Origin: Microcebus murinus
Lineage: Eukaryota; Chordata; Mammalia; Primates; Cheirogaleidae
NCBI RefSeq assembly: GCF_040939455.1
Contig: NC_134136.1
Coordinates: 105,822,014-105,886,013 of the forward strand
DNA length: 64,000 nucleotides
Direction: 5' to 3'
A model generated the notes under the pieces. That model searched no databases, had not been told where the DNA came from, and saw only the letters and a program-made list of their open reading frames with translations. Shown here piece after piece: positions 11,461 to 24,029 of this stretch. The stretch's first letter is position 1; every line of letters begins with the position of its first letter. Both the position numbers and the translations under genes were made by a program.

Positions 11461-13194
11461 GCAAACAGGAAAGACAACATTAATCTCCAGAATTACAATT
11501 TTACACTGATATTGGTCTGTTTGCTCAGTTGCCCATGAAGACAGAACGGATTAACCTGCTGTTCTGAAATTTCTGTCCTAATCTAAGTGAAATTGAACTC
11601 ATTCAGGCACAAAGATAAATGCAAAGGAAAAAAAAAAACAACAACTTTCCACTGCTGAACCTATAGAACAGACACGAAACTGCATGAGTAGACTGACGGG
11701 GTTTCTTGTATGTGTCTCCACTGGGTGCTTTTCTTATAACACTTCCTGTTGCTGCTTCTCAATATCTCTTAGTATTTGATTGACCGGGTTTTATTAGGTT
11801 AGCAGCTGAAACATCCCTCTGTGATATATTTACATTCTAAGTTATTGAAGCTAAAGTACAATGCTTATCATTCTGGTATGCTTGTTTTTCTCCTTCTTTG
11901 GTTTAAAAAGAATCCAAATTCATTTACTGATTATATGCTTAATTGGTGCCTCAAAATGTCAGCCGACCAGCTTGATCTTATTAGAAAAGATAACCAAAAG
12001 TGAGAGAATGGCACCTGATATTAGAGTGTAATAAAACTTTTGTGATGAGTGATGAAGCCTATAGGTAAAATTTAATTTCACATACTGGGAATTCATTTTA
12101 TAATGACTTGGTTGTGTATTAGTCAAATGAATCATCTTTACACTGTTTTTTTTTAATCCTTAATTTGCAGGGTTTTTTTTCTTTCCTAAAGCTGAACCTC
12201 TACAAATACCTTTTATACACTATTTGATCTGATGATTTTTTTTTATTTCTTTAAGAAAAAATAATCCTGTTTAGGAAGCACTATAACATTTGCTCAACAA
12301 TAAAATCTTCTTCCTGAATATCATTTTAAGATACTGGAGTTTTAAGAAACAGAATAGCATCAGAAATAGAAATATAAAAAACATTCTTATGAACATCTAG
12401 TTATTTTATGTACATTTTTTCCTGAATTTTCATCCTGCTAATAATTTGAAGCACAGCTGATGCTGACCATTATTTCCTCTTATGAATAGCTCCGTTCTAA
12501 ATTAGTCTCACAGTAAATTCACTCTGCAGTGTATTGAGATGTAAGAAAACGTCAAAGCTAATATATCCTTGGCTACACTGTATAATATGAAAGAACAGCT
12601 TCTAATAAAAGTTAACTTCATCCACTGCCAGACAATTTAAGGGTAATGCAACTCCAGCTTCTTTGTTTTATATAGAGTAGTAGAGGGATTGACTCACCCA
12701 ACCTTTAACCAGACATGCTGTTTTGTTCTTTGGAGATATGTCATTTAAACAATATAGGAAATGGATTCGTATTTAGCCGCTAATTATGCTTTTTCATTTT
12801 GGCAGACAGAAATTTTTAATATGGCAAAAACAAGATATTTAGCTGCTGTTTTGAAGTAGTCCCTCACCTTCAGTTTCTCTCTTGTCTGTTCTCTATTCCT
12901 TTCTTTCTCCTTCCCCCTGCCTTCCCTTCTTCCCCTTCCACCCTGCCTTTCTCAGTCTCTGCCCAACTCTCCTCTTGTTCTTTTTTCTTCTCTGGGATAC
13001 AACTCTCCTGTTCAGATTAGTTCACAGAGTAAATAAGATCTGATTTAAGAACATGGGCTTGGACTCCCTGACCTACCTGGTTAGAGTCTGATGTTATGGA
13101 AATCTGAAAACCCTACCCCTCTCTAGCTAGAAACATGGTGAAGAGGCAGAAATTAGAGCTCCTGGCTGCTCCGTGCACGCTCTTCTTAAAATAC

Positions 13195-13420
13195 CAGCAT
13201 CGTAAAACGAAGAAGAGAACTCCAGAGAGCATTTGGTCCAGCTCTCCCCAGCTATAAATGCCAAGCTTTTGAATGCCTAAACTGAGAAAAGAATGGCTAT
13301 TCTTTCCCTAAAGGTCTCTATGGACGGAGACCTCACAATTTCTTTCATTATCCCTCTCCAGTTCTTTATCATTCTAATGGTCCAGACATTCTTTCTAATT
13401 CTGAGGATGCTGGATATGTC
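13195..13420 (-). mobile_element. CR1/L3-like ancient LINE fragment
   Basis: gcatttggtccagctctccc, ggagacctcacaatttcttt and catctaatgg-like text before ccagacattctttctaattc resemble the same family as 16885-17115, more diverged. Confidence 0.4.
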
Positions 13421-13540
13421 CTCTGGTAGCACAAGAGCTAGTTTGGATTTCCTACACTATTCTACTCCTAGGCACCTGTCAGAAGTGTACTGGAGGAGAG
13501 GTTTGCTGATTGCCTGGCCTGGCTCAAGGACTTTCTTCTT

Positions 13541-13591
13541 GAAAAACAACAACAACAACAACAACAAAAACAAAAACAAAAACAAAAACAG
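13541..13591. repeat. (CAA)n(CAAAAA)n simple repeat
   Basis: Eight CAA units are followed by about four CAAAAA units. It is possibly an eroded A-tail of an unrecognised insertion. Confidence 0.93.
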
Positions 13592-15448
13592 CCTTCTAGC
13601 AGATAATCTAGTAAGAGACAGAGGAAAATCAGTAGTGCAAGGCTGAGCTAATAGTGAGATCTTAGAGTATCTATAGTTGACCTTGCATTGTTAAACATTA
13701 AAAGGAAAAAAATCCCAATTAAACACCAGAGGTATTATCACAATATGCTTGAACTAAATGGCTGCAAAGATTTTAACAGAATTTTTAAAAAGTTATAAGT
13801 TCCAGATCAATATAAAATATTAAGCTTTTGGAATTGGAGTTCATAATTGTTCATTTTTTAAAATGCTTTTTGTCTTTATGTGTAGCTATCAAATAGATCC
13901 AATGGTAAGATTCAGTGCAATTTTTTTCCTGAAAGATGTTTTTTCCCCTTTGACTCACAGTTTATAAATTCACCTAAGCAACTGCTTTGCAGTCATCATT
14001 TGAAACCCTGAAATTTTATATTCAGAAATGTCCTTGATGCAATAAAAAAAAAAAGAAAATAACAGCAGCTTCCTCCCATTCCTTCCCTACCCCATCACAA
14101 CCACATACACACACTGGAACTACTTGCTTTAGAAATGACACACAATTGGATGATGGCTCTATGGGATTGAAGTCAGTGCTCCTTCTTGAGAGATTGTTAA
14201 AGGGTTGTTGGCAATTCCATTTGGGGCTGCCAGATGATTCTGGTCTCGCATCTATTCAAAAGTTGATCAAATATGTGGCAACTCTCATAAGTGTGCCACA
14301 GAAATTATCTTTTTATTTCTTGCAGTAGTACCCATGCCAACAACAGCTGTTTCTTATCTCAGTGTACCAGTAGAAGCTTGTCATCCTTCACAAAGCTAGC
14401 CTACGTAATAGACACACATATCTTTTATGCCTGATGTGTCCATTTTTAGTAGCCCATCAAAAGCAGATTTATCAGCAAATAGTTTTTATATGACACCAAC
14501 CTGTCCTTTGGTATTTTCTTATACAGATGTTTCTATAACCACTACGTGTAATTCCAATGCAGTTTTGTGATTCAGACTCTCGAGTGTAAAAATCATTCAT
14601 TATCATACAGTACCAGCACCATGGAGTATTGTCTACTGAATTTAAATAGCAAACTACACATGAGTTTATTTATTCCCAAACCAACCTCTGAATTTCCCCT
14701 TGCGTTACAGTTGGGAGTATGTTATTAAGAGCGAGAAAGTGTAGCAATTCTACCTTCAAATGCTTTTCCTCTGTTGAGGTGACAGGATTCAATATTGTGC
14801 CCAAGGTGGTTTTGAAAATCACAAACACAGGCCATGCTATTTAGGGGAAGTTCTTATTTCAACCATTTTTTAATGCATGTTGAACAGAATGTGCCAAGCG
14901 ATGCACCCTGGTGTTAAGCCATATTTTAATTGACACAGGGGCCTAACCAGAAAATGAAAAAGAATGCTAATGTTATTTAAGCCATGCCAAAAGAGCACTC
15001 TCTGGAATTCAGACCCAAATACATTCATTAATCTTTCTACTTTTTTTATATTTGTGGGATTTGGAGTTTGATAACATAGTTGGGTCAAAAAAAGTTGAGG
15101 CAGTTTAGAAAAACAAATAATATAATGTTCACAGGAGATAAAATACAAAACTTACTTCTGGGTTAAGAAAAAGGCATTAGGGAGGATCTCTAAGCCACTG
15201 GCACTTGGTTCCTCAGAAGTATGTGAATTTTAGCAATGGTTTTGTGGACATACTTTATATTGGTGCAGTGAGCAATATTTTTCAGCATTTTTCTGCATCC
15301 TCCCCAAGAAATCTTTTTAACATTTTTTGTAATCATCCTGACCTCCATAAAATTTTAATATCACAAATACACTATATGTCTGTTTATGGATTATATGTAT
15401 CTGTCTTTACAAATAAAAAGAGTAAAACATTTTTTGTTTTTCAGGAAC

Positions 15449-15492
15449 CATTCTCACCCCCTTGAGGGCAATATCGCCCCCATTGAGAATGC
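15449..15492. mobile_element. Possible end of a hAT-type element
   Basis: The palindrome-like segment has attctcaccccc at one side and ccccattgagaat at the other. Its reverse complement reads ttctcaatgggggcgatatt, similar to MER20-type termini. AT-rich DNA at about 15190-15448 could be the body of the same element. Confidence 0.4.
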
Positions 15493-15539
15493 TTGATCTA
15501 GAGAAATTTGAGGGGGAGAGGACAAAAGAACAAGGAGTT

Positions 15540-15705
15540 ATTGAGAACTACTTCTGTGCCTGAAACATGGCCTAAACTAGCTCATGTGATACTCATAATG
15601 ATCTGTGAAGTAGGTATTTTCATTTTGCAGATGATGAAACCACTAAGATTACATGAGGTCAAGTGAGTTAGTAAGATCCTAAATCAGTAAGTAATAGATC
15701 CTAAT
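15540..15705 (-). mobile_element. MIR SINE
   Basis: The reverse complement has the MIR core; on the + strand: ctcatgtgatactcataatg, gtaggtattttcattttgca, gatgatgaaaccactaag, gaggtcaagtgagttagtaa. Confidence 0.8.
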
Positions 15706-15769
15706 TTTGATGTATTACTCAAAATGAAATCAGATAGATGATTCAGGAAAAAAGGGAGAAAACAAACAT

Positions 15770-15945
15770 ATTTCATGTGTATTATGTGCCCTGCACTGTA
15801 CGTTACCTAACATAATCTTTCCAAGCACCCTATGAGGTCATGACATTATATAATTACAGATAAAGAAACTGAGGCTCAGAAGTGTTCAGTAAGCTCAGGT
15901 CAGGATTACAACCAGGTCTGTCTAGTCTTTGAACTTCACTCTATT
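15770..15945 (-). mobile_element. MIR SINE, second copy next to the previous one
   Basis: The + strand shows tattatgtgccctgcactgt, agcaccctatgaggtcatga, cagataaagaaactgaggct and aggattacaaccaggtctgt. Confidence 0.83.
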
Positions 15946-16003
15946 TTTATCATGAATGGTAAATCACAGACAATAAATATTTGCCAAAAAATTGAGTAAA
16001 TAA

Positions 16004-16864
16004 AGAATGGCCTATATCAAGAAACCACAAAACAACAAATGCTGGCAAGGATGCGGAGAGACAGGAACACTCCTACACTGCTGGTGGGACTGCAAATTAG
16101 TGCAACCTTTGTGGAAAAGAATTTGGAGATACCTCAAACAGCTAGAAATAGAAATACCATTCGACCCTGCAATAGCATTGTTGGGCATCTACCCAAAAGA
16201 GCATAAGACATTCTATTATAAAGACATCTGCACCCAAATGTTTACTAATTCACTAATTTACTAATTCACAATTCACTATTGCACGGTCATGGAAACAACC
16301 CAAGTGCCCGTCAATTCATGAGTGGATAATTAAAATGTGGTATATGCTCACAATGGAATATTACTCAATCCTAAGAAATGACTGTGAGCTAGCACCGTTT
16401 ATGCTATCCTGGATTAAGCTTAAGCCCGTTATCCAAAGTGAGGCGACACAAGACATGGAAAATGGGCCCCACATCTACTCGCCATCAAATTGGTACTGAC
16501 TGACTAAAACTATGGTTTTCAAATGGTGGCAATCCTCACCAGGGATTCAGGGGGAGGGAAACCCAATCTTAGGGATGTAGCGAGCACTTTGGAGGGGAAG
16601 GGCATAACTCTAGCCCTTCTTAGGGAGAGCCAAAGATATACAATGTAACCAAAATGTCAAAAAAAACCAAAACCAAACAAACAAAAAACTTTTTATCGGG
16701 TGGTGGGCAGGAAGGAGGGGGGAGGAGGAAAGGGGTGTATGCTTCCATAACGTGTGTGGTACACACCACCAGGGGATTGGACACATTGCGGGGGCAGGGG
16801 CAATATTTGTAACCCTAACAATATTTGTACCTCCATAATATGATGAAATAAAAGGAAAAAATAT
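16004..16864 (+). mobile_element. 5'-truncated strepsirrhine L1: ORF2 C-terminus and 3' UTR
   Basis: It contains the end of L1 ORF2 (frame at 16007-16264, with WQGCGETGTLLHCWWDCKLV and then [11 protein letters not shown]) with stops and a small tandem expansion at 16241-16275. A 3' UTR follows with a G-rich tract at about 16698-16740 and aataaaa near the end. The TSD ttgagtaaataa at 15992-16003 and 16865-16876 is perfect over 12 bp. It cannot encode an active protein. Confidence 0.94.
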
Positions 16865-16884
16865 TTGAGTAAATAAGTACATCT

Positions 16885-17115
16885 TAAAAGGGATTTTAAC
16901 ATCATCTAGTCCAAGTTCTCTACACTATATCTGATATCTACATTCACCCTCTACATCATTTCCACCAAATGATTTTCCAGAAGCTGCTTGAACAACTTTA
17001 TTGCCACCACATTGTGGAGGAGCTCTTGTGAATTTTCCATTGCTTTAATGATGTTTAGAAACAGCTTCCTTTTATGCTGGTCAAAATCTGCCTCTGTAAT
17101 CTCCACCATCGCTCC
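16885..17115 (-). mobile_element. CR1/L3-like ancient LINE fragment
   Basis: The + strand shows taacatcatctagtccaagt, cagaagctgcttgaacaact, tgtggaggagctcttgtgaa and aaacagcttccttttatgct, ending near gtcaaaatctgcctctgtaa. This is the order of a widespread CR1-like repeat, reversed. Confidence 0.55.
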
Positions 17116-17254
17116 TGTTTTAAATGTCCAAAATAAATTATCTGATCAGTTTTAGAGAAGCTAATTTCAAAAGAGCTGAGACTTTCACCTGATAAAGACA
17201 AAAACAGAGCCCCAATTCTTAAAGAAACAGAGCAATACCTAACATCATTCATTA

Positions 17255-17364
17255 TGCAACAATTTTTTACAGAGTACCTCCTATGCATTAGGCACTGTAT
17301 AAAGTACTGGTGCTATTGCAGTAAATAAGATAGACACAGTTCTTGCTACTTTGCTCTTAATTTT
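17255..17364 (-). mobile_element. L2 LINE 3' end, interrupted downstream by an Alu
   Basis: The + strand shows gagtacctcctatgcattag, gcactgtataaagtactggt, gcagtaaataagatagacac and agttcttgctac. The Alu at 17381 follows directly. Confidence 0.72.
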
Positions 17365-17380
17365 AGTCTCTGAGGATATT

Positions 17381-17827
<447 letters not shown>

Positions 17828-18057
17828 TAGTCATTGAGGATATCTTTCAATGAGCACATCTAATATTCCAGCATTAAAATGAATAAACTAGCATTTACTG
17901 AACTAACATTATGTGCTCGACTCCACACTAGGTTTTTGCAGGTAGGAGGGGTGGGGTGAGTTTGAGTGGGGAAAGAGATCCTAATATGTCCCATGCCCTT
18001 AAAGACTGTATTACTTAAATAGGATCAGGTTTTAGAAGGACATATATTACAATGGGA

Positions 18058-18435
18058 TTGTATCAGTCAGGGTCCTAGCAGGAAACAGCGCATTCAAAGC
18101 GGGTAAGTTGAGGAGACTTTAGTATAAGGGCTGTTAATAAAGGTGTATGCAGGATATAGGCAAATCACAAGAGGTAATATTAATATTAATATTTTTAAAA
18201 GGGAGCCATTGAGCAGGCACACTGGGTAAAGAGGGACATGGAACAGGATCTTTGGTGGAGGGAGGCGAGGAAATGAGCATTTCAACCTCATTCTCCATTT
18301 TCCACCATCTCCTACCACAGTGCTCTACTGGCTGAACCCAACCTCAAGCTAAGAGGGCTGGGGTTCCTTTCGTGCAGCCCACACAGGTCAACCTCATGAG
18401 GCCCAGAGCAAGGCAGGGAAGTGTGGAGAGTGGTT
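18058..18435. mobile_element. Unclassified old repeat
   Basis: It begins tgtatcagtcagggtcctag caggaaacag and includes acccaacctcaagctaagag and cccacacaggtcaacctcat. It resembles a known high-copy mammalian repeat that I cannot place. Confidence 0.4.
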
Positions 18436-18489
18436 GTGGAGGGCAAAGTGCAGACACTTTCTCATGCTGCTGCTATGACAATAGCCTCA

Positions 18490-18830
18490 TATCTTTCTGC
18501 AGATTCTCTCTAGCTTCCCGGCTAATCCAATATAGTACTAAATGATTGATTTCTCCAAAGTACTGTCTGGAGCAGATTGCTCTCACTCAAAAACCTTCTG
18601 TAGTTTCCCTGTATATACTAATTTTAAAATTCCTTCCCCTAGTATCCAAGGCCCTTTACTTCCTGACTTTCCCTCACCTTTGTCTCCTAGTCCTCCCATA
18701 CATGACACCCCCACTCCCCTCCCCCGCCACTGCTTCTCCTTGTCCTTGCTTTCGAACCCCCATACTCAGTGACAGAGACAGCTGACTGTATTATACCTAG
18801 TCTCCTCTTTTTTAGTAACAGAATTTCTAA
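18490..18830 (+). mobile_element. L2 LINE 3' region
   Basis: Matches to L2 include aaaaccttctgtagtttccc, ccaaggccctttacttcctg and tcaccttt...ctcctagtcctccc. It is diverged. Confidence 0.65.
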
Positions 18831-19066
18831 CCATTGGGTGCAGCGATATTCCTAAGCCCTATGCGTGCCAGCTGAGGATATTTGAATGAGACTTCTAGGA
18901 AAGTTCTTTGAAGATGGCTGATTCAATGGAGAGGCAGCTTTTGCCCTTCTCGCATTCCCCTTCTTCCTACCTAGAACATAGATGTGATGAGGGGCGGGAG
19001 GCAGAGCTGGAGTCACCAGGACAATGGAAGGCATCTAGGTGGCAATTCCCCAGAAGAAAATGCTGA

Positions 19067-19104
19067 GACAAGGATGTGAGTGCAAGACAAGGATGTGAGT
19101 GCAA
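19067..19104. repeat. 19-bp perfect tandem duplication
   Basis: Two identical copies of gacaaggatgtgagtgcaa lie at 19067-19085 and 19086-19104, 4 bp before the broken end of the partial Alu. Confidence 0.95.
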
Positions 19105-19108
19105 GAAG

Positions 19109-19284
19109 TCCCGAGTAGCTGGGACTACAGGCACGCGCCACCATGCCTGGCTAATTTTTTTTATTTATGGTAGAGACAGTCTTGCTCTTGCTCAGGCTGG
19201 TCTTGAACTCCTGAGCTCCAACGATCCTCCCGCCTTGGCCTCTCTGAGTGTTAGGATTACAGGCGTGAGCCACTGCACCTGGCC
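19109..19284 (-). mobile_element. Partial Alu SINE lacking its 3' half
   Basis: The match runs from cccgagtagctgggactacagg through tgagccactgcacctggcc. The Alu 5' end is intact, while the 3' part including the A tail is missing. It directly follows a 19-bp tandem duplication. A deletion or non-standard insertion is likely. Confidence 0.88.
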
Positions 19285-19539
19285 TTTAATTTTTAATAAT
19301 ATTTATTTTATCCTTTTGACTACAAAAACCAATATCATGATTGTAGAAAAACACACAGAAGAAAATTCGAAACTCTCAGTATTCCCACCACTCAGGTATA
19401 ACTTGCTAACATTTTCATATACATCATTTCACATATATACTCGTTTATTTTGTGAGATTCAAATCATATTATAGACATAAGTTTATACACTGTCTTTTTC
19501 ACTTAAAATATATTGGGAGAAAATATAATATGAACACAT

Positions 19540-20390
19540 TTTCCACCTTCTCTTATATTCTTTTATAATTGATTTTTGTTGTTTTCAAAAATTTACATGT
19601 AGTAAAATTAGTTTTTTGTGTATACAGTTCTATGAGCTGTAACACATGCATAGATTTCATGTGACAAGCATCACAATCAGGAGACAAGACTGTTCCCTCA
19701 CCCACTAAATTTCCTCATGCTATCCTTTTGTAGTCAACTCCTCCTCCACCCTTAACACCTGGCAGCTGCTGACCTGTTCTCTATTCCTACAGTTTTGTCT
19801 TTTCCAGAATGTTATATAAATATAATATGCAACCTTTTGAGATTGGTTTATTTCACTCAGCATAATGCACTTGAGATTTATCCATACTGCTGTATGTATC
19901 AACAATTTGTTTCTGTTAATTGCTAAGTAGTATTCCATTGTATGGAGGTACCACAGAGTACTTATCCATCAACTGGTCAAGGACATTTAGGGTGCATTCA
20001 GCATTTAGAAATCATGAATAAAGCTGGTATTAACACTCCTGTATAGGTTTTTGTGTAAGCTTAAGTTTTCATTTCTCTAAAGTGAATGTTTAATAGTGGG
20101 CTTACTTGGTTACAACAGATTTTTAATGGCTGTACAACATTCCATTGATGGATGTACCATGATTTATTGAATAAATTTTCTCTGGGAAGTTTATGTTCTT
20201 TCCAATTTTTCACTGTTATAAGTAAGGCTACAATGAACATCATTGTAGATAAATATTTATACAAAATTAACATTTTTGTTAATTTTCTTAAGCAACATTC
20301 CTAGAAGTATATTTACTTGATTAAAGGCTATGAAGATTTTAAAGGCATTGTATATAAATTACACTCCTATCAGCAGAAGTCTTTCTTTAT
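19540..20390 (-). mobile_element. Old L1 3' region (L1M-type)
   Basis: The reverse complement has L1 ORF2-end text. On the + strand: tatttcactcagcataatgc, tagtattccattgtatggag, gaataaagctggtattaaca, tacactcctatcagcagaag. DNA at 19285-19540 may be a further part of it or another old element. Confidence 0.83.
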
Positions 20391-20494
20391 TGAAAAGAGA
20401 AAAATCCATTTTCTACAGGTCAAAGGCATTTGGTTTGGATAATTCTCAAGGCACATTAGACATACTGCTTGATACAGTGTATTATTTGAGAATA

Positions 20495-20625
20495 TGTCTC
20501 TCATATCCTCCTCTTCCCCTAATAGACTGTAAACTCTTTGAGTTTAGAAAGGCTCTCAGCTCATTGGCTTTTTATTTCAAAGCCCAACCCAGCATTTTGA
20601 GAGTTACTTCAATAAAGTGAAAATG
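20495..20625 (+). mobile_element. L2 LINE 3' end
   Basis: The string ccctaatagactgtaaactc tttgagtttagaaaggctct, ending with a cttcaataaag tail, fits the L2 3' end. Confidence 0.6.
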
Positions 20626-20639
20626 GTCCAAGGCACAGA

Positions 20640-20830
20640 TTCAGAAGAACTGGATCTGAGTCCTGATTGTACTATCACTTCATGATCATAAACTAATCTT
20701 TTTGTTCTAACGGACCCTTATTTTCCTTATGTGTAAAATGGGAATGATGATGTCTCCCTTACCAAAATGTTATCAGGATAAAATAAGAAAATTGATAAGA
20801 AATTGCTTTGCAAAATATTAATCACCATAC
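20640..20830 (+). mobile_element. MIR SINE
   Basis: Key matches are ctggatctgagtcctgattg, ttattttccttatgtgtaaa, atgggaatgatgatgtctcc and ttatcaggataaaataag. Confidence 0.8.
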
Positions 20831-21552
20831 AACTAATGTTTGTAATCACATATCTATGATATGTTGTCTGAATGATGGCAATCATAGAATCAATACTTTC
20901 TGCCTCAACTGGGCAGCATTTGTCTTTAGCCCTTGAATCTACTCCTAACTACTATTGATGTGCCACATGCAGTATAAATTATATCAAAGAGAATTGTCTT
21001 TGAATACTATCTAACTGTCTGAGCTTATGGTACTTCTTTTTACATCTTTATCTTCTTAGATCAATGGCATCTGCCCAGCAGATCTTTCATTCTTAGCTAG
21101 ACTTTTTGTCTGCTATTCATCAGCATGAATGATAGATTAGTTTATATTTTATACAGTGAAAATAGAGGATCACAGGTTATTTTATAATGAGAAGATCACC
21201 ATGATGAAAAGATAAGAAGATTGTTCTGGTGGTAGGATACACAATGCATTAGAGGTAGGAGAGTAGAGTTTGAGAAGTGGTGAATTTCATGAATTTGCTG
21301 CCCAGGAGAAGTGAGAAGTCACACATGGCTTAGTTACTAGGCAATTGGGGGTTTCATATGCAGAAAAACATAAGCTCAGATGTGAATTTCATATAAATCA
21401 TATATTTAGGCTATAATATTTGGAAGGTGGGCCTTTTCACTGAAACTCAAATGAAGGGACAAGACCATAAGTACTCGAATGATAGCTAATGCGAAAATGG
21501 CTAGACTTTTTAAGGAAGGGAGGTCAGAAAAAGAAAACTGTATGTATTATAC

Positions 21553-22150
21553 TACATTTTCATGCAATGGAATATTATTCAGCATTATAAAAGAAGGAAA
21601 TCCTACCATTTGTGACAACATGGATGGACCCTGAAGACATGCTAAATGAAACAGGTCATTCACAGGAAGAAAAATACTGTATGATTCCACTTATGTGAGG
21701 TATGTAAAATAGTCAACCTTATGGAAGCAGAAAATAGTCAAACTTATAGAAGCAGAAAATAGAAAGATGGTTGCCTGAGGATGGGGCAGGGAGAAATGGG
21801 AAGTTGTTCGATGAGTATAAAGTTTCAGTTATACAGGATGAACAAATTCTAGAGATCTCTTGTAAAACATAATGCTTATAGTTAACAATACAGTGTTGTG
21901 CATTTAAAATTTTGTTAATAGAGTAGATCTAATGGTAAGTGTTCTTGACATACCACACACACAAAAGCAAAGGGACATAAGGAAACTTTTGGAAGTGATA
22001 ATATGTTTATTACTTTTACATTGATTATGGTGAAAGTATTATCGGTGTATGCATATATCCAAATTCATCAAATTGTGTACATTAAATATGTGTAGATTTT
22101 GCATATCAATTATACCTCAAGAAATCTGTAAAAAATAAATAAATAAATAA
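21553..22150 (+). mobile_element. Old L1 3' end (L1MB-type)
   Basis: It reads gcaatggaatattattcagc, acaacatggatggaccctga, tatgattccacttatgtgag and atggttgcctgaggatgggg, and ends in (AAAT)n. A 25-bp internal tandem duplication lies at 21706-21755. Confidence 0.9.
21706..21755. repeat. 25-bp tandem duplication within L1
   Basis: The units at 21706-21730 and 21731-21755 (aaaatagtcaaccttatgga...) match at 23 of 25 bases. Confidence 0.93.
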
Positions 22151-23747
22151 AAGGATAGGTATATTGCTCAACACTGGAGAAAGAGAAAAGAAAGGAAGTG
22201 TACCCTAGGGAATGTGCCCAAGTGGTGGTGGCAATACAGCTGCAGTCAAAGAAAAACAACACTGAAACTAGAATAAAGAAAGAATAAACAAGGGTGAAAC
22301 AAAAGGACAGCCTAGATGGTAAATTATGAGCAACTCTCTATTCCAATGAACTAAGGGCATAGAGGAAAAATATGTATTTGATCCCATGATCACTGGTGAC
22401 CTCAAACAGGCAATTTCACAATGATGAAGGCTGAACCAGATGACAGAGATTGAAGGAGGGAATTGATAGAGGGAAAGTAGCAAGACTAGGTCCCAAGCAA
22501 GCATTTGAGAAGTTGTGTATGAAAAGAAGAGAATGTCGGTAGAGAGGAGCAACATCTGAGGGTTGATCGTCCCTCTTACGTGATCTGTAAACTAGTGCAT
22601 TCAGTTCATTTCTTTATTGAGAGTGCTTAGCATCTTCTTTATAATCTTAAATTACATGAAAAACTTATTTCCATCTTTTTCACTTTCTGAAATCATAATC
22701 AAGATTATAATACAGTATTTAAGTTTCTATGTAGTTATCAATGCTGAATGTATATGTATGCATTATTTTTTCCCATTGTAATTGCTTTCTGTATGATTTC
22801 TCTTTTCTTTTGATGTGATGCATATAGTTTTTATAGCAAGAGTAAGTTTTCTGTCCTTTAACTGAAAGGCCAAGTTAAACCTAACACTTTTCAAAACATT
22901 AAACTAAAATAAGAATTGTGCTTTATATGTCTATATCATATATCAAAAGTAAAGATTCAATGAAAACTTTAAGATCACTTACTAAACTTTCAAAGATGGG
23001 CAGATTTTCCATAAAGATTTCAACAGCAGAGACAGATGGGCTACATTCCAGAGGGGAAGGTCACAAGAGTGATGAATGAGACCTCTAATGTCTGCCATAG
23101 CTGTGAAAATCTTTATGGCTAACTAAAATTCCTCACGAATAACAACCTGTAAATATTATATGAGCTGTCAGACAGATAACACTGAGCTCTGAGACCATCG
23201 CACATGGAGAACAGAATACCGCACCATGGGATTTGTCAGTAGATTGCCAAGTCATTTGGAGTATCAGGCTTACATTTGATCTGGGAAGTCAAGAGTTCAT
23301 ACTAAACTACTCGGCAAGGTGACTGAGTTGCAGAGATAACACTACATCTAATATCCAGTGCTGCTGGCTGCACAGCCCTACAAAGTCTAATAACTAATAT
23401 TGGGTTGCAATACTCGTGGAAAAAAATCTTCAAACAGTCTTATAGAAAACTTCAAGAACCTTATTGTGGTTATTAGGAGAGTAAGAAAGCCATCAAGCCT
23501 CATCAGGTCAGATATAAGAGGACAGGTGTCTATATAAATAGAGCCATGACTAATTTGTGCTCATAGAATTTCTGAGTAAATTTGAACAGAATTGGCTGAC
23601 TGCACTATCAGAGAATTTTCCTCCAGGTAATGGTGGTTACAGTCTTTGGGCCATCTGGGTTAAGTCAGGTTACTAACAAGTCAGTGCAATATCACCAGGT
23701 GCCTTTACTGTCTCTCCAGATGTGCTTTTAAAAGACGGCAGGCAGTC

Positions 23748-23865
23748 AACATCATTTGCTAAATGCTCTCTGTGTGAATGGTATTGTATTAGGTACCAGG
23801 GAAATTTCAAGGAAAGTAAAATTTGAAATCTGAGACAGTAGGGAGCAACTCAGATATTAAAAACC
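23748..23865 (-). mobile_element. L2 LINE 3' end
   Basis: The + strand shows catttgctaaatgctctctg, tattgtattaggtaccaggg and agtagggagcaactcag. Confidence 0.55.
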
Positions 23866-24029
23866 TGACTATAGATATGGGATATACATCCATTTAGAAA
23901 GCAAAATGAGAAGAGTGAGAAAGAGCTACAACTATGACAGCAATTAAAGCAATAAGAGTGTGAGAGAGATTGAATTTTGGTCCTATTCTTTATTGTGAAA
24001 GAATTAAACATGGATACGTTAGCCATGGC

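Noticed and set aside
13293..13646. 117-aa open frame
   Set aside because: It ends in a (CAA)n repeat and overlaps a CR1-like remnant. No conserved domain is visible.
19076..19474. 132-aa open frame, the longest in the window
   Set aside because: The first half is a partial Alu and the rest is AT-rich intron. There is no start context or splice support.
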